Assembly: GCF_003591655.1 (NCBI RefSeq)
Contig: NZ_QVRA01000023.1
Coordinates: 1 to 63,936 of the forward strand
Length of the DNA: 63,936 nt
Source of the DNA: Sphingobium terrigena
GTDB taxonomy: Bacteria > Pseudomonadota > Alphaproteobacteria > Sphingomonadales > Sphingomonadaceae
Direction of reading: 5' to 3'
The notes under the pieces are model-generated. The model was not told the DNA's origin and did no database searches. It saw only the letters and a program-made list of their open reading frames with translations. A program made the translations under genes and the position numbers. How positions within the stretch are numbered: the first letter of the stretch is position 1; each line of letters opens with the position of its first letter. This document shows positions 43,117-53,041 of this stretch, one piece after another.

Positions 43117-43602
43117 GTTCCTGCAGAATCGTCGTACGGCCTGAGCTACCGCGGCAATCACGATAATGGCGAACATTGCATCGCCTTATTCGAGCATACT
43201 GCCGACGCCCGGACAATGGATTTCAGTGTCAGTTTCCTCCGTTGGGCACGGTGTGGCTCTAAATAATTTAAGGCGTCCGTTTGCGAGCGACCGAATTTCG
43301 ACTCTAATCGCCGCAGACCCGCTGATAGACGCCGACCAAAATACGTCGTTTCGATGCGGTGAAGGTCGGCTCAGGCGGACCCCATCGGCGTTCGCGGGCA
43401 CCATCCATTTGCGCTGTACTAACAGACCTCCTCGAAAGCGGCATTAGAGCACTGATAGGTATAATCAGCCCCTATTTAATTCCGCTTATTCATCATGGCG
43501 AATTGATGATGTGGTAGATCGATTTCCTTGGGCGGAAGAGGGAGCGCAGCTTCTCATGCCGGTCGTCTACCGAGCAAAACCGATAGGTTTGCACAGGGTC
43601 TT
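43117..43602. other. 486-base gap between the quorum-sensing and stress regions
   Basis: No gene is supported. The sequence becomes AT-richer towards 43460-43500, with GGTATAATCAG and AATTCCGC. It may contain the border between the mobile backbone and the stress region, but I see no att repeat or tRNA. Confidence 0.4.
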
Positions 43603-44391
43603 CTAGCCTTCGTCGGCCGACCCCGGTTCCGCCATCTTGCGATGCCGTTCCGCCAACACTGCTGCAGGCGTCACATGCGCAACGGCCGCCTGTACCTTGT
43701 TCTTCCACCCGGACACGATATGCGCCTCGCCCTTCATCAGCGCATCCCAGCCATCGCGCGCGACGTCGGCTGGATCGCTCTTGCTGTCGGATGATCCGAC
43801 GCTGGTATCGAGCATGTCTGCGCGATCGAAAAATTCCGTTTCGACCGGCCCGGGCATCAGGGTCGTGACGGTGACGCCCTTGCTGTCCTTGATCTCGTTA
43901 CGGATCGCATCGGCGAAGCTGTCAACGAAGGCCTTGCTACCATTATAGACCGCCTGAAAGCTGCCTGGAATGAAGCCCGCGATCGATCCGGTGATCAGCA
44001 CCTTGCCGTCGTCACGCGCCACCATTGCCTTCAGGACCTTTTGCAGCAGATACAGCGTGCCTGTGATGTTCGTATCCACCACCCGCCGCCAGTCGCTCAC
44101 CTCCTGGTCGAGAAAGCCGTGACCCAGCCCGCGGCCGGCGTTGGCGCATAGCAGATCGACCTGCCGACCATTGGCCGCGGCGAGGAGTGTATCAACGCCT
44201 TGCAGGGTTGAAAGATCGGCCTCGACCGCAATAACTTCGACGCCATGCTGCTTGAAATCCTGCGCAGCGGCATCGATCAGCGGTTCGTCGGCCACGACCA
44301 GCAGGTCATACCCGTTTTCCGCGGCGATGTAGGCAAGTTCAAAGCCGATGCCGGTGGAGGCGCCGGTGACGATCGTGAATTTATTGGCCAT
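43603..44391 (-). CDS. Short-chain dehydrogenase/reductase
   Basis: A 262-residue NAD(P)-dependent oxidoreductase of the classical SDR type. The nucleotide-binding motif is VTGASTGIGFELA (8-20), followed by CANAGRG (NAG), the catalytic Ser in VLITGSIAGF and YNGSKAF (YxxxK). It is the third gene of the SRPBCC-ADH-SDR operon, 11 bases after the ADH stop. Substrate unknown. Operons of this kind are common in sphingomonad stress-response genes. Confidence 0.93.
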   Translation of the reverse strand: MANKFTIVTGASTGIGFELAYIAAENGYDLLVVADEPLIDAAAQDFKQHGVEVIAVEADLSTLQGVDTLLAAANGRQVDLLCANAGRGLGHGFLDQEVSDWRRVVDTNITGTLYLLQKVLKAMVARDDGKVLITGSIAGFIPGSFQAVYNGSKAFVDSFADAIRNEIKDSKGVTVTTLMPGPVETEFFDRADMLDTSVGSSDSKSDPADVARDGWDALMKGEAHIVSGWKNKVQAAVAHVTPAAVLAERHRKMAEPGSADEG

Positions 44392-44402
44392 GTCTGTCTC
44401 TC

Positions 44403-45594
44403 CTATCGCACGGCGACGGCAAGACCGGGCTTCAGCACGATCTTGGTCACTTCATTCTGGTTGTCGTGGAACATCTTGTAGCCCCTGGGCGCATCCTCCA
44501 GGCCCATGCGACGCGATATCAGGAAGGTCGTATCGATTTTGCCCTCCAGAATGGCATTGAGCAGGGCGGGCATATAATGCTGCACACTTGTCTGGCCGGT
44601 CTTGAGGGTCAGCCCCTTCTCCATGAAGGCACCCAAAGGAAACTTGTCCACGAAGCCACCATAGACGGCTGGCATCGATACGCGCCCGCCCTTGCGACAG
44701 GCATGAATTGCCTGCCGGATCGAATGGGTGCGATCGGTGCCCAGAAACAGCGACGCCTTGATCTGATCGACCACATTATCAACAAAGAAGCCATGGGCTT
44801 CCAGGCCAACCGCGTCGATCACTGCATCCGGCCCAATGCCGCCAGTCATCTCCATCAAGGCTTCGTAGGTCTTGGATTCCTCGAAATTGATCGTCTCAGC
44901 ACCGAAATTTTTTCGCCAGTTCCAAGCGGTGTGGAAAATGGTCGATCGCGATGACCCGATGAGCGCCCATCAGGAAAGCGGACTGGACCGCAAACAGCCC
45001 GACCGGACCGCAGCCCCACACAGCCACCGTATCACCCGGTTCGATGTCCGCATTTTCCGCCGCCTGCCAACCAGTGGGGAGGATGTCCGACAGGAACAGC
45101 ACTTCGTCATCGTCCAGTCCATCAGGCACCACAATCGGCCCCACGTCGCTGAACGGCACGCGGACATATTCGGCCTGGCCGCCTGCATAGCCGCCGGTCA
45201 GATGGCTGTAGCCGAACAGACCCGACATCGGCTGGCCGTACATTTCCTGGCCGATGTCCTGATTGTCAGCCGGGTTGCCATTGTCACAGGCGGAATATTG
45301 ATGCTTGCCGCAATGATAGCAGCTGCCGCAGGCAATGGTGAAGGGCACTACGACCCTCTGTCCCTTTTGCAAGGTGGACCCGGGACCGGTTTCGACCACT
45401 TCGCCCATGAATTCATGGCCTAATATGTCGCCGGCCTGCATGGTCGGGATATAGCCGTCGTACAGATGCAGGTCGGACCCGCAGATCGCCGTCGACGTGA
45501 TCCTGATGATCGCATCGCGCGGGTTGAGGATTTCGGGATCATCGACGGTATCGACGCGGACGTCATGCTTGCCGTGCCATGTGAGCGCGCGCAT
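44403..45594 (-). pseudogene. Zinc-dependent alcohol dehydrogenase, frameshifted
   Basis: Two minus frames together make one MDR-superfamily dehydrogenase of about 397 residues. The first (45594 to 44896) has ICGSDLHLYDG, GHEFMGEVVE, the structural-zinc cysteines of CGSCYHCGKHQYSAC and the Rossmann VWGCGPVGLFA. It ends at a premature stop after LELAKKF. The second (to 44403) resumes with GPDAVIDAVGLEAHGF. The join is in AAAAAATTT at about 44908-44916; removing one base restores FGAETINFEESKTYEALMEM. A homopolymer error or a real frameshift are both possible. It resembles glutathione-independent formaldehyde dehydrogenases. Confidence 0.88.
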
Positions 45595-46169
45595 CAGGCT
45601 TTCTCCTCGTCACGTTGCTTTTGGGTCCAAGCCGCGGTCGCGACCTCGCCGGTTTCCATCAATTGTTTGAAACGGCGCAGGTCGCGCCGTGCCTGCATGG
45701 CGGGTTCTCGCTGGAAGAGCTTGGCGATCACCTTGCCCACCATGCCCGCGGGCGGATCATAGGCGATGGTTGCCGTAACGATGGTGCCACGCGCGCCTGC
45801 ATCGCGAAATTCGATGCGGCCGCTATTGGGGACATCGGAGCCTTCGCCAGAGGTCCAGGCGATCAATTCGCCGGCCTTTTCCTCCGTAATTTTCGCGTCC
45901 CATTCCACAGTGCGTCCAGCCGGCGCCTTCACCACCCAATGCGATGTCGTGGCGGACAGGATGTCGATGCGTTCGACATTATCCATGAAAGAGGGCAGAT
46001 TGGAAAAATCGCGCCAATAGGCGAAGAGTTCGTCGCGAGGGCGGTTGATCGTGACCGCGCGCCCGATCAGGTCGTCACCCTTGGGTAGCGTCACGGCCGC
46101 GATTGCGCTCGCGCGCTCTTCGTTCAATTTCGATGTCGTCGGTGGGGCATCGTCTGTCGCCATCGTCAT
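45594..46169 (-). CDS. SRPBCC-family cyclase/dehydrase-like protein
   Basis: A 191-residue protein starting at ATG 46169 with GGAG upstream. The START/SRPBCC fold spans about 45-165: RDELFAYWRDFSNLPSFMDN, SHWVVKAPAGRTVEWDAKI and ATIAYDPPAGMVGKVIAKLF. Such proteins bind lipids or hydrophobic ligands. Its TGA overlaps the ATG of the alcohol dehydrogenase, so the operon SRPBCC-ADH-SDR is translationally coupled. Confidence 0.9.
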   Translation of the reverse strand: MTMATDDAPPTTSKLNEERASAIAAVTLPKGDDLIGRAVTINRPRDELFAYWRDFSNLPSFMDNVERIDILSATTSHWVVKAPAGRTVEWDAKITEEKAGELIAWTSGEGSDVPNSGRIEFRDAGARGTIVTATIAYDPPAGMVGKVIAKLFQREPAMQARRDLRRFKQLMETGEVATAAWTQKQRDEEKA

Positions 46170-46317
46170 GGATTTTCTCCAGCTATTCTTATGAGGTCCG
46201 CGCGGAGCAGTCCGATCGTTCGGAGGCTGCCTTTCGGTATGAGCGGACAACGCCTGGATGTCGGATGGGTCCAATAGCCTGTCGGAAAATCTAGCTGATC
46301 GAAATTAGTTTGTGCCC

Positions 46318-46545
46318 TCACTCCCGCCCAAGCTTCGCTTTCATCTCATCGATCTGCCGCGATGCATCTGCTTTCGTTAGGTCTCCGGTTGGCAGTTCCA
46401 CACCCACTTCTTCGCATAAGGTCGCTAGATAGGACGCCTGCGCGCCAGTGATGGGTTCGTTGCCCGACACCCAATCTGCTGGATCTTTCTCAGCGTTCGA
46501 AGCCGGGTGCTCGTCGAGTTTGGGATTATGGAAATGGTCGGTCAT
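46318..46545 (-). CDS. DUF3072 family protein
   Basis: A 75-residue protein starting at ATG 46545. It has the DUF3072 signature ITGAQASYLATLCEEVGVEL and ends with a helix ADASRQIDEMKAKLG. The N-terminus is disordered and acidic. DUF3072 genes are small and often stress-induced; a candidate EcfG promoter 34 bases upstream supports this here. Confidence 0.85.
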   Translation of the reverse strand: MTDHFHNPKLDEHPASNAEKDPADWVSGNEPITGAQASYLATLCEEVGVELPTGDLTKADASRQIDEMKAKLGRE

Positions 46546-46578
46546 GACAGCCTCATTGTTCTTGATATGTTCCGACAC

Positions 46579-46603
46579 AACCGTCCACGTAGCATGTGGT
46601 TCC
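46579..46603 (-). promoter_or_regulatory. EcfG-type promoter for the DUF3072 gene
   Basis: On the minus strand GGAAC, 16 bases, GGTT; consensus GGAAC-N16/17-CGTT, so one of four -10 bases differs. The -10 is 34 bases before the ATG at 46545. Confidence 0.65.
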
Positions 46604-46710
46604 TGCACTACGGTCGGAGAAGGAATGCAACCGATCGCTCGATCGGCGCTTCATACCAAGGCCGGGGATAGCCTCCGGCTATTGGGTTATGGAAGGGAAG
46701 GATCAAGCTG

Positions 46711-46926
46711 ATGCCTGGAAACGAGAATGGTCTCGACCCTGGACAGGGTCAATCGGACGAGATGCCCAGTCGCGGGTCTGTCGGCGACGTCCAACCCAAT
46801 GAGGATGATCCCGATCCCCGCACACGCGGCGGCAAGTCGCAGGAGGATGTCGAGGATCGCCCCACCGTCGGCACGGTTAAACCAGACGATTATCCAGAAG
46901 CCGATCGCGCCGATTCCAGGCCCTGA
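46711..46926 (+). CDS. Small disordered acidic protein
   Basis: A 71-residue protein with GGGAAGGATC upstream of ATG 46711. The sequence is rich in D, P, G and E (LDPGQGQSDEMPSRGSVGD, EDDPDPRTRGGKSQEDVED) with no hydrophobic core, so it is probably disordered. It heads the plus-strand operon to 49005 and is 13 bases from the next gene. Confidence 0.6.
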   Translation: MPGNENGLDPGQGQSDEMPSRGSVGDVQPNEDDPDPRTRGGKSQEDVEDRPTVGTVKPDDYPEADRADSRP

Positions 46927-46939
46927 TGAAAGGATCACC

Positions 46940-47230
46940 ATGAGCACGACGTTGGCAGGCACCTTTGATAGCCGGGAACAGGCGGACATGGCTGTGGAAC
47001 GGCTGGTCCAGGAAATCGGAATCGAACGAACCGATATTTTCGTGGCTGCCTCGGGCACGGAAAACAGTGCAGGCAACCTCATTGGAGGCGCTGATAACGA
47101 GACGGTCGATCAGGCCGAAAGGGATGATGTTCCCCTTGCTGGTGGGATCACGGTCTCGATCGATTTGCAGGATGAAGCGAAAGTCGAGGTTGTAACAGCC
47201 GCGCTGGAAGAGTTCGGAGCTGAAATATGA
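46940..47230 (+). CDS. Small stress-related protein, function unknown
   Basis: A 96-residue protein starting at ATG 46940 behind GAAAGGATC. It begins with an AGTFDSREQADMAVERLVQE helix and continues with TDIFVAASGTENSAGN and LAGGITVSIDLQDEAKVEVV. The repeated beta-alpha pattern resembles general-stress proteins of the YflT kind, but with weak similarity. It is the second gene of the operon. Confidence 0.65.
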   Translation: MSTTLAGTFDSREQADMAVERLVQEIGIERTDIFVAASGTENSAGNLIGGADNETVDQAERDDVPLAGGITVSIDLQDEAKVEVVTAALEEFGAEI

Positions 47231-47264
47231 GACCCGCGCCAACGGCACGATATGGGCTGGTCTG

Positions 47265-48155
47265 GTGAAGGCGCTGCTCATCCATAATCCCAATGCCGGA
47301 ACAAAGCCCGAGCCGATGCGGTCACGCATTGGTCAATTGGAAGAGGCTGGCTTTGCCATCCACTATTGCGAACATGGCCGGGACGATATTCGATCCGGAA
47401 TGATCGGCATGGAGATGGCGATCGCTGCGGGCGGCGATGGAACCGTAGCTTCGGTCGCTACCGAGATACCCGACCGGTCTGTACCCATTGCCATCCTCCC
47501 GATGGGTGGATCCAATAATGTAGCAAGGGCGCTGGGCATCCGCCAGTCGGTGGGTGCTGTCATTGATGGCCTCCACAGTGCGCGCGAAAAGAAGCTGACC
47601 GTAGGCAGCGTGACGGGGCCGTTCGGGCGGAAAGGCTTTCTGGAAGCGGTAGGTATTGGCGCGCTCAATCAATCCATCGAACTTGTCGATGAATCGCCCG
47701 ACACCCCGGAGGAGAAGCGCGAAAACGGCCGCGCGGCATTTCGGGAGACGTTGCGCAAGGCTAAACCGATCGCGTGCGTCGTTGATATCGATGGACGCCA
47801 TTTCGACGGGCCATGGCTGCTTGTAGAAATTCTCAACATCGGCGCGATCGGCCCACGGCTCCCGTTCGCGCCAAGGGCGGACACGCAGGATAAGCTGCTC
47901 GACATCCTGCTGGTGGGCGAGTCCGATCGCGACGCCATGGTGAGATGGGCCGAACATTTCTCCGGCCCGCCACCGGCCCGCCTGGAAACAGGCTGCGTCG
48001 TCACGCTTCAGGCCAGGGGGCTGTGCCCCCGGATCGACGATCGCCCCATCGACATGCCTGACGACACATGGACGGTCGAAATACGGCTGGATGACGAGCC
48101 GGTGACGATATTGGTGCCTGGCAGTATGACGGGACATGACGATGACAGTTGCTGA
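47265..48155 (+). CDS. Diacylglycerol/lipid kinase family protein
   Basis: A 296-residue protein of the DAGK catalytic family starting at GTG 47265; the nearby ATG at 47252 is out of frame. It has the nucleotide-binding IHNPNAG, the conserved AAGGDGTVASVAT (GGDGT) and LPMGGSNNVARALGI. It would phosphorylate a lipid or sphingoid base. It overlaps the next gene by 20 bases. In this operon with a phosphatase it suggests membrane-lipid or inositol-phosphate turnover. Confidence 0.9.
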   Translation: MKALLIHNPNAGTKPEPMRSRIGQLEEAGFAIHYCEHGRDDIRSGMIGMEMAIAAGGDGTVASVATEIPDRSVPIAILPMGGSNNVARALGIRQSVGAVIDGLHSAREKKLTVGSVTGPFGRKGFLEAVGIGALNQSIELVDESPDTPEEKRENGRAAFRETLRKAKPIACVVDIDGRHFDGPWLLVEILNIGAIGPRLPFAPRADTQDKLLDILLVGESDRDAMVRWAEHFSGPPPARLETGCVVTLQARGLCPRIDDRPIDMPDDTWTVEIRLDDEPVTILVPGSMTGHDDDSC

Positions 48156-49005
48156 GCCGATGCCAACACCGGATTTACTTGCCCGCATGGAAGCTGTTGC
48201 GGTGGAACTCGCCACGATCGGCGGCCGGGAAATCCTGGCTACGCTGGGCAGCCTTATGGCCGTGCAATATAAGGGGGATGATAACGCCATTGCCTTGATG
48301 CGCGATCCGGTAAGCGAAGTCGACAGCCGGGTCGAAGCGATGATCCGCAGCCATCTGGCAGATCATTTCCCCGACCATGGCATCATCGGCGAAGAAATGG
48401 CTGTCCAGGCGGGACTGGGCAGCGATTTTGTCTGGGCGGTTGATCCGATCGATGGGACAAGCAACTTCATCAACGGCTTCCCGCTATTCGCGTCATCCGT
48501 CGGCGTCCTGTACCGAGGCGTTCCGGTCGTGGGCGCCTTATGGTGCAGCACCAGTCATCTGTTGACGCCCGGCGTGTATCATTGCGGTGGCACCGCAGGA
48601 TTGCGGTTTGAAGGCGAGCCAGTGTCGCGCTTGCCAAACCCTGCCGTTCGCAAACGGCTCGCGGGTGATCCGCACGGCCAGTCTGGCGTCGGGCCATGGG
48701 ATGGGCGCAAGACAGGATCGGCTGCGATCGAATGTGCGTTCGTGGCCGCAGGCCTGCTACAAGTCGCCAGGTTCGCGACACCCAACATCTGGGATGTCGC
48801 CGGGGGCATAGCCCTTGCGCACGCATCTGGCGCTTCGGTGTTTCAGAAGGAAGATGGAAATTGGTCGCCATTCGCCAGCTTTGGCGACCAATTGGCGCAG
48901 ATGGCGCAATGGCGTCGTCCATTGATCCTTGGGACGCCTGAGGATGCCGCCCGCATGACCGACATCCAGCGCGCTGACGCACAAGATCGAAGCCGCCGGA
49001 TATAG
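48136..49005 (+). CDS. Inositol-monophosphatase family protein
   Basis: A 289-residue Mg2+-dependent phosphatase. Metal ligands are visible in IIGEE (about 85-87), AVDPIDGTSNFING (D-P-I-D-G-T) and WDVAGGIALAHASG. The start overlaps the lipid kinase gene by 20 bases. Relatives dephosphorylate inositol phosphate, PAP or sugar phosphates; the exact substrate cannot be read. It is convergent with the SDR gene ending at 49013. Confidence 0.9.
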   Translation: MTMTVAEPMPTPDLLARMEAVAVELATIGGREILATLGSLMAVQYKGDDNAIALMRDPVSEVDSRVEAMIRSHLADHFPDHGIIGEEMAVQAGLGSDFVWAVDPIDGTSNFINGFPLFASSVGVLYRGVPVVGALWCSTSHLLTPGVYHCGGTAGLRFEGEPVSRLPNPAVRKRLAGDPHGQSGVGPWDGRKTGSAAIECAFVAAGLLQVARFATPNIWDVAGGIALAHASGASVFQKEDGNWSPFASFGDQLAQMAQWRRPLILGTPEDAARMTDIQRADAQDRSRRI

Positions 49006-49012
49006 CGATCCG

Positions 49013-49783
49013 TCAATGCGCGTAGATCATTTTTCGGGTCATGCCGCCATCGACAGTGATCTGCTGGCCCGTGATGAAGCCCGCACCTTCTGACGCCAGA
49101 AACAGGACGGTAGCCGCGATGTCGGACGGTTCGCCGACCCGGCCCACCGGATGCTGTTCCCGGTCAATAGCGCGATGTTCCACCGCTTCGCGCACCTGTG
49201 CTTTTGCCCAGGGGCAGGTTTCAATCCAGCCGGGCAAAACGGCGTTGACGCGGATGTCGGGGCCAAGGCTGATCGCCAGTGCATGGGTCATGGCGCATAG
49301 CGCACCCTTGGCCGCAGCATAGGCCTCCGTATCGGGTTCTGACTGGATCGCCCGTGTCGATGCCATGATAACGATCGCTCCCTTGCGCTGACGCAGGAGC
49401 GGCACAGCAGCGCGCACCATCAGGAACGCACCGGTCACATGGCTGTCCTGCCATGCCTGCCATTTTTTAAGTTCCAGTTTTTCGACCGGACCGCTGATCG
49501 GCGTGGCAAGGCCCGCATTGGAGACGAGCAGATCCATACCTTCCGCCTGTCCCGTCGTCTTTTGCCATGCCGTAATCTTATCGAACGCCTTTTCGACGTC
49601 GCGCTCACTAGCGACGTCAGCACGGATCGTGATCAGCTTGGCAGTCGGCAACTCATCGGAAAGATCGCGAACCGCCTCGGCGTCCTGGTCCAGCACCGCC
49701 ACCCTCCAGCCCTGCGTCAACAGGGCCTGGGTGATGCCTTTGCCGATGCCCTGAGCACCGCCTGTAACGACCGCAATCTTCAT
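49013..49783 (-). CDS. Short-chain dehydrogenase/reductase (second)
   Basis: A 256-residue SDR starting at ATG 49783. It has VTGGAQGIGKGIT (GxxxGxG), SNAGLAT (NAG), the catalytic Ser in IMASTRAIQS and YAAAKGA (YxxxK), and the C-terminal FITGQQITVDGGM. It is distinct from the SDR at 43603-44391. It lies 74 bases downstream of the Mfd-like gene. Substrate unknown. Confidence 0.92.
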   Translation of the reverse strand: MKIAVVTGGAQGIGKGITQALLTQGWRVAVLDQDAEAVRDLSDELPTAKLITIRADVASERDVEKAFDKITAWQKTTGQAEGMDLLVSNAGLATPISGPVEKLELKKWQAWQDSHVTGAFLMVRAAVPLLRQRKGAIVIMASTRAIQSEPDTEAYAAAKGALCAMTHALAISLGPDIRVNAVLPGWIETCPWAKAQVREAVEHRAIDREQHPVGRVGEPSDIAATVLFLASEGAGFITGQQITVDGGMTRKMIYAH

Positions 49784-49857
49784 ATTGTGTACGCCCTCTC
49801 GATGGCCCGAAAAATTCCAGCGCCGCACGTCAGGTTGATCGACGCAACGTCCAAGCG

Positions 49858-52800
49858 TTAGTTCCGCAAAGCGCCAATGCTTTCGAGCAGGTCGGTCACC
49901 CTTGCGAGCCGATCAGCCTCGTCGGTCTGCACCTTCAAAAGCCAGCGGCCGTCTTTTTCGGAAAGCCCTGCACATTGGCTCATGTCGCGACCCGTTTCGC
50001 GCGGCGTCAGCGCTATCGCGGCCGGGCCTGCATCGACGCGTGCCATCCCGGCCGCCCGCGCGAGAATAGCAATTCTGTTGGCATCGATCAGACATTCGGC
50101 GGCGGGGGGCAGCGGACCAAATCTATCCGCCAGTTCCTCCTCCAAAGCGTTGAGCCCAGCCTCATCGACAAGCCGCGAAAGCCTGACATAGAGACCCAGG
50201 CGGATGTCGGGGTCGGGTATCCAGTCCGATGGCAAGCCGCCCGCGCTGCCTAGATTGAGTTCGGGCGTCCACAGTCCGGCATCTTCGCCCCGCGCCTCTT
50301 TCAAAGCCGCTTCGAACAGATGTTGGTAGAGGTCGATGCCGATCAGCTTCATATGTCCGGCCTGCGTGTCGGCCAGAGGATCGCCAGCGCCGCGTTGATC
50401 GAGATCGGCTGCACTGATCGCAAAGCCCGCACCCAGCCGGTCATAGGTCGCCAGCGTGCGCAGCCGCTTCATCGTACGTTCGGCAATCTCTCCCGCTTCG
50501 GTCAGCAAAATGACCTGACCCCGGCGATTGCCGCGGCCCACCCGCCCGCGCAACTGATGAAGCTGGGCAAGGCCGAAGCGGTCGGCGCGCCAGACAATCA
50601 TCGTGTTGGCGCGCGGCACGTCCAACCCCGCCTCGATGATGTTGGTCGCGAGCAGGACATCGCCTTCGCCACCGCCAAAGCGGACCATGGCGTCGTCGAT
50701 GGCGGCTACCGGCATCTTGCCATGCGCTTCAATCAGCGCGAGGTCCGGCACGATCCGCGCCAGCCGTTCGGCCAGGGGCGCGAGATCTTCGATACGGGGC
50801 ACGACGACAAAACTTTGTCCCCCACGCGACCGTTCACGCAGAAGCGCCGTCCTGATCATCGCATCGTCGGGGCTGGCAAGGCTCGTCCGGATCGGCTGGC
50901 GACGGGCGGGCGGCGTTGCGATCACCGACATCTGTTGCAGGCCGATCATGGCGCGGTGCAACGTCCGGGGGATGGGCGTCGCGCTCATCGCCAGCAGATG
51001 AAGGTCGGTGCGTCCCCGCAGCCGTGCCTTATCGGCCGCGCCGAAGCGCTGTTCTTCGTCGATGATGACAAGCCCCAATTGGGCATAGCGTATATCCTTC
51101 GCCATCACCGCAGCCGTGCCGATGACGATACCGATGGACCCGTCCGCCAGCCCGGCCTTCGCCGCCTTCTTCTCCGCCGCACTCGACAGACGCGACAGGC
51201 CAGCGACGACCACGCCCGTATCGGCAAAGCGTCGCTGGAACGTTTCGATATGTTGCCGAACGAGAACCGTCGTGGGCGCGGCCAAGATGACTTGATAGCC
51301 TGCAAGGGCGGCAAGCGCGGCGGCCCGCAGGGCGACCTCCGTCTTGCCATAGCCGACATCACCGATAACCAGGCGATCCATCGGCCGTCTGCTGGCTAGG
51401 TCGTCCCGTACCGCCTGGATCGCACGGGCCTGATCGGCCGTTTCGTTGAAAGGGAAGCTGGCCACAAATCGTTCGTAAGCGGCGCTATCGGGTTCGATGA
51501 TCGCGGCTTTGACCTTGGCCCTTTCCCGCGCCAATCGAAGAAGATCGTGCGCGCTTTGGGCCACCGCCTCGTCAATCGCCCCGCGCCGCTTTTCCCAGGT
51601 TGATCCGTCCAGCTTGTCGAGCCGCACCGCATCGCCATCGGCGCCATAACGCCATAGCAAGCCGGCCTCCTGGCACGGAACGAGCCGCCGGGCGCCATTG
51701 GCATATTCAAGCGCAATCAGTTCTGCGTCGCCATCGCCAGGAGCCGACTCAAGGCCCAGCACGCGCGCGACGCCATGATCCTCATGCACGACCAGATCGC
51801 CCGCACGAATGTCGCCGCCCGCCTGGGCAAGCCCTGCGGCAACGCTGTCCTGCACTGCGACTATAAGCGCCCGGCTACCCAGGAGATCGGCAGCCGCAAT
51901 CATTACGAGCTTACTGCCAACAGCGCCCCGGTCGATCGGCGCAACCATCGCGGCAATCGCTCCCTGCGCAAGTTCATCGATTGCCGCGATCGCTTCGATT
52001 GCTTCAACCGTAGACTTGAACCTCTTTGCGATCTTAGGCCGGAGAAAACGGACATCCCGCTCGCTGCCAACCAGAAGCAGACGCTTACCGTCCTGCAAAT
52101 GCGGTGTCGCAAAGCGCTTCAGCGCCGATAGGGGTGAGCGCTGCTCCACAAAGCGGGGAATGGGCGACACATCGAAATCCGCCGGATCGCCGGAACGCCA
52201 GGCGGCAAGATCCTTCGCCCATAGTGACTGGGATGCGGCATCGATCGCCGAACCTGAATTGCCGGCGGCTTCGGTGGCCAGGCGAATGAAACGCGCGCGG
52301 CGTTGTTCGGCCTTTGCCGAGACGTAAAGTCGCCCTGGCCGCAAGTGGGCTAATATCGTGACTTTCCGCTCCGACTCTGGTTCGGCCGCGCGACCAATCT
52401 CCAGCATCTCGCACGGCGCCTGCGTACGCTGCGTGATTGGATCATATCGCCGGATGCCGACGACGCGCCCATCGGCGATATCGATCCGCGCCGGCAGCCC
52501 GGCATCGGCCGGAAAGATGTCGATGACCTCGCCGCGCACCGCCACCTCGCCTGGTTCATCGACATGATCGTCGGCGATATAACCAAGCCGTTCCATTTCA
52601 GCGGCGAACTGGATGGGATCGATCGGTTCGCCAACCTGCAAGCTAGGGGGCGCGGCGTCGAAGGCGGAGGGGTCCGCATAAAGCCGCGCGGCCCCTTCGC
52701 CGCTCATAATGGTTGCAAGAGGACGGCGCTTGGACTCCTCTGCAAGCCGCCGCAGATGTCGCAAGGCGGCGACGCGTTTCCCGATGTTGGAAGGGGACGC

Positions 52801-52989
52801 TGGCGCGCCGTCACCGGGCAAGGTGTCACTCGACGGCAGAAAGACGACATTGTCAGGCACCAAGGACATGAGCGCACTGGCTACCGCTTCGGCGTCCTGC
52901 TCGTCATCGGCCAGATAAAGCAGATCGCCCGCGTCCAGGGCGTCGAGCAGCATGAGTGCGGTCTCGCCAATTCCGTGGGAAACGCTCAT
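49858..52989 (-). CDS. Mfd-like transcription-repair coupling factor, second copy
   Basis: A 1,043-residue DNA translocase with the Mfd layout: a shortened UvrB-homology N-terminus, an RNA-polymerase-interacting (RID/CarD-like) domain with GDLVVHEDHGVARVLGLE, a RecG-like SF2 motor with GDVGYGKTE (about 545-553), DEEQRFG (about 640) and MSATPIPRTL, and QLRGRVGRGNRRG. The C-terminal TRCF D7 domain ends it. Housekeeping Mfd is about 1,150 residues, so this looks like an accessory paralogue that clears stalled RNA polymerase. The gene lies behind an EcfG promoter with the 71-residue protein gene. Confidence 0.9.
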   Translation of the reverse strand: MSVSHGIGETALMLLDALDAGDLLYLADDEQDAEAVASALMSLVPDNVVFLPSSDTLPGDGAPASPSNIGKRVAALRHLRRLAEESKRRPLATIMSGEGAARLYADPSAFDAAPPSLQVGEPIDPIQFAAEMERLGYIADDHVDEPGEVAVRGEVIDIFPADAGLPARIDIADGRVVGIRRYDPITQRTQAPCEMLEIGRAAEPESERKVTILAHLRPGRLYVSAKAEQRRARFIRLATEAAGNSGSAIDAASQSLWAKDLAAWRSGDPADFDVSPIPRFVEQRSPLSALKRFATPHLQDGKRLLLVGSERDVRFLRPKIAKRFKSTVEAIEAIAAIDELAQGAIAAMVAPIDRGAVGSKLVMIAAADLLGSRALIVAVQDSVAAGLAQAGGDIRAGDLVVHEDHGVARVLGLESAPGDGDAELIALEYANGARRLVPCQEAGLLWRYGADGDAVRLDKLDGSTWEKRRGAIDEAVAQSAHDLLRLARERAKVKAAIIEPDSAAYERFVASFPFNETADQARAIQAVRDDLASRRPMDRLVIGDVGYGKTEVALRAAALAALAGYQVILAAPTTVLVRQHIETFQRRFADTGVVVAGLSRLSSAAEKKAAKAGLADGSIGIVIGTAAVMAKDIRYAQLGLVIIDEEQRFGAADKARLRGRTDLHLLAMSATPIPRTLHRAMIGLQQMSVIATPPARRQPIRTSLASPDDAMIRTALLRERSRGGQSFVVVPRIEDLAPLAERLARIVPDLALIEAHGKMPVAAIDDAMVRFGGGEGDVLLATNIIEAGLDVPRANTMIVWRADRFGLAQLHQLRGRVGRGNRRGQVILLTEAGEIAERTMKRLRTLATYDRLGAGFAISAADLDQRGAGDPLADTQAGHMKLIGIDLYQHLFEAALKEARGEDAGLWTPELNLGSAGGLPSDWIPDPDIRLGLYVRLSRLVDEAGLNALEEELADRFGPLPPAAECLIDANRIAILARAAGMARVDAGPAAIALTPRETGRDMSQCAGLSEKDGRWLLKVQTDEADRLARVTDLLESIGALRN

Positions 52990-53041
52990 TTGCCCACCAA
53001 GGCGCAAAAATCGACCTGGTCAGGCCCGACAGTAAACCAGC

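Noticed and set aside
43166..43447. 93-codon plus-strand ORF
   Set aside because: No ribosome site and no protein-like pattern; kept as an intergenic gap.
49784..49865. GGAAC-N16-CGTC as an EcfG promoter for the second SDR
   Set aside because: GGAAC lies in the last codons of the Mfd-like gene and the -10 differs from CGTT; too weak to list as a feature.
50320..51399. 359-codon plus-strand ORF
   Set aside because: Antisense to the Mfd-like helicase domain.
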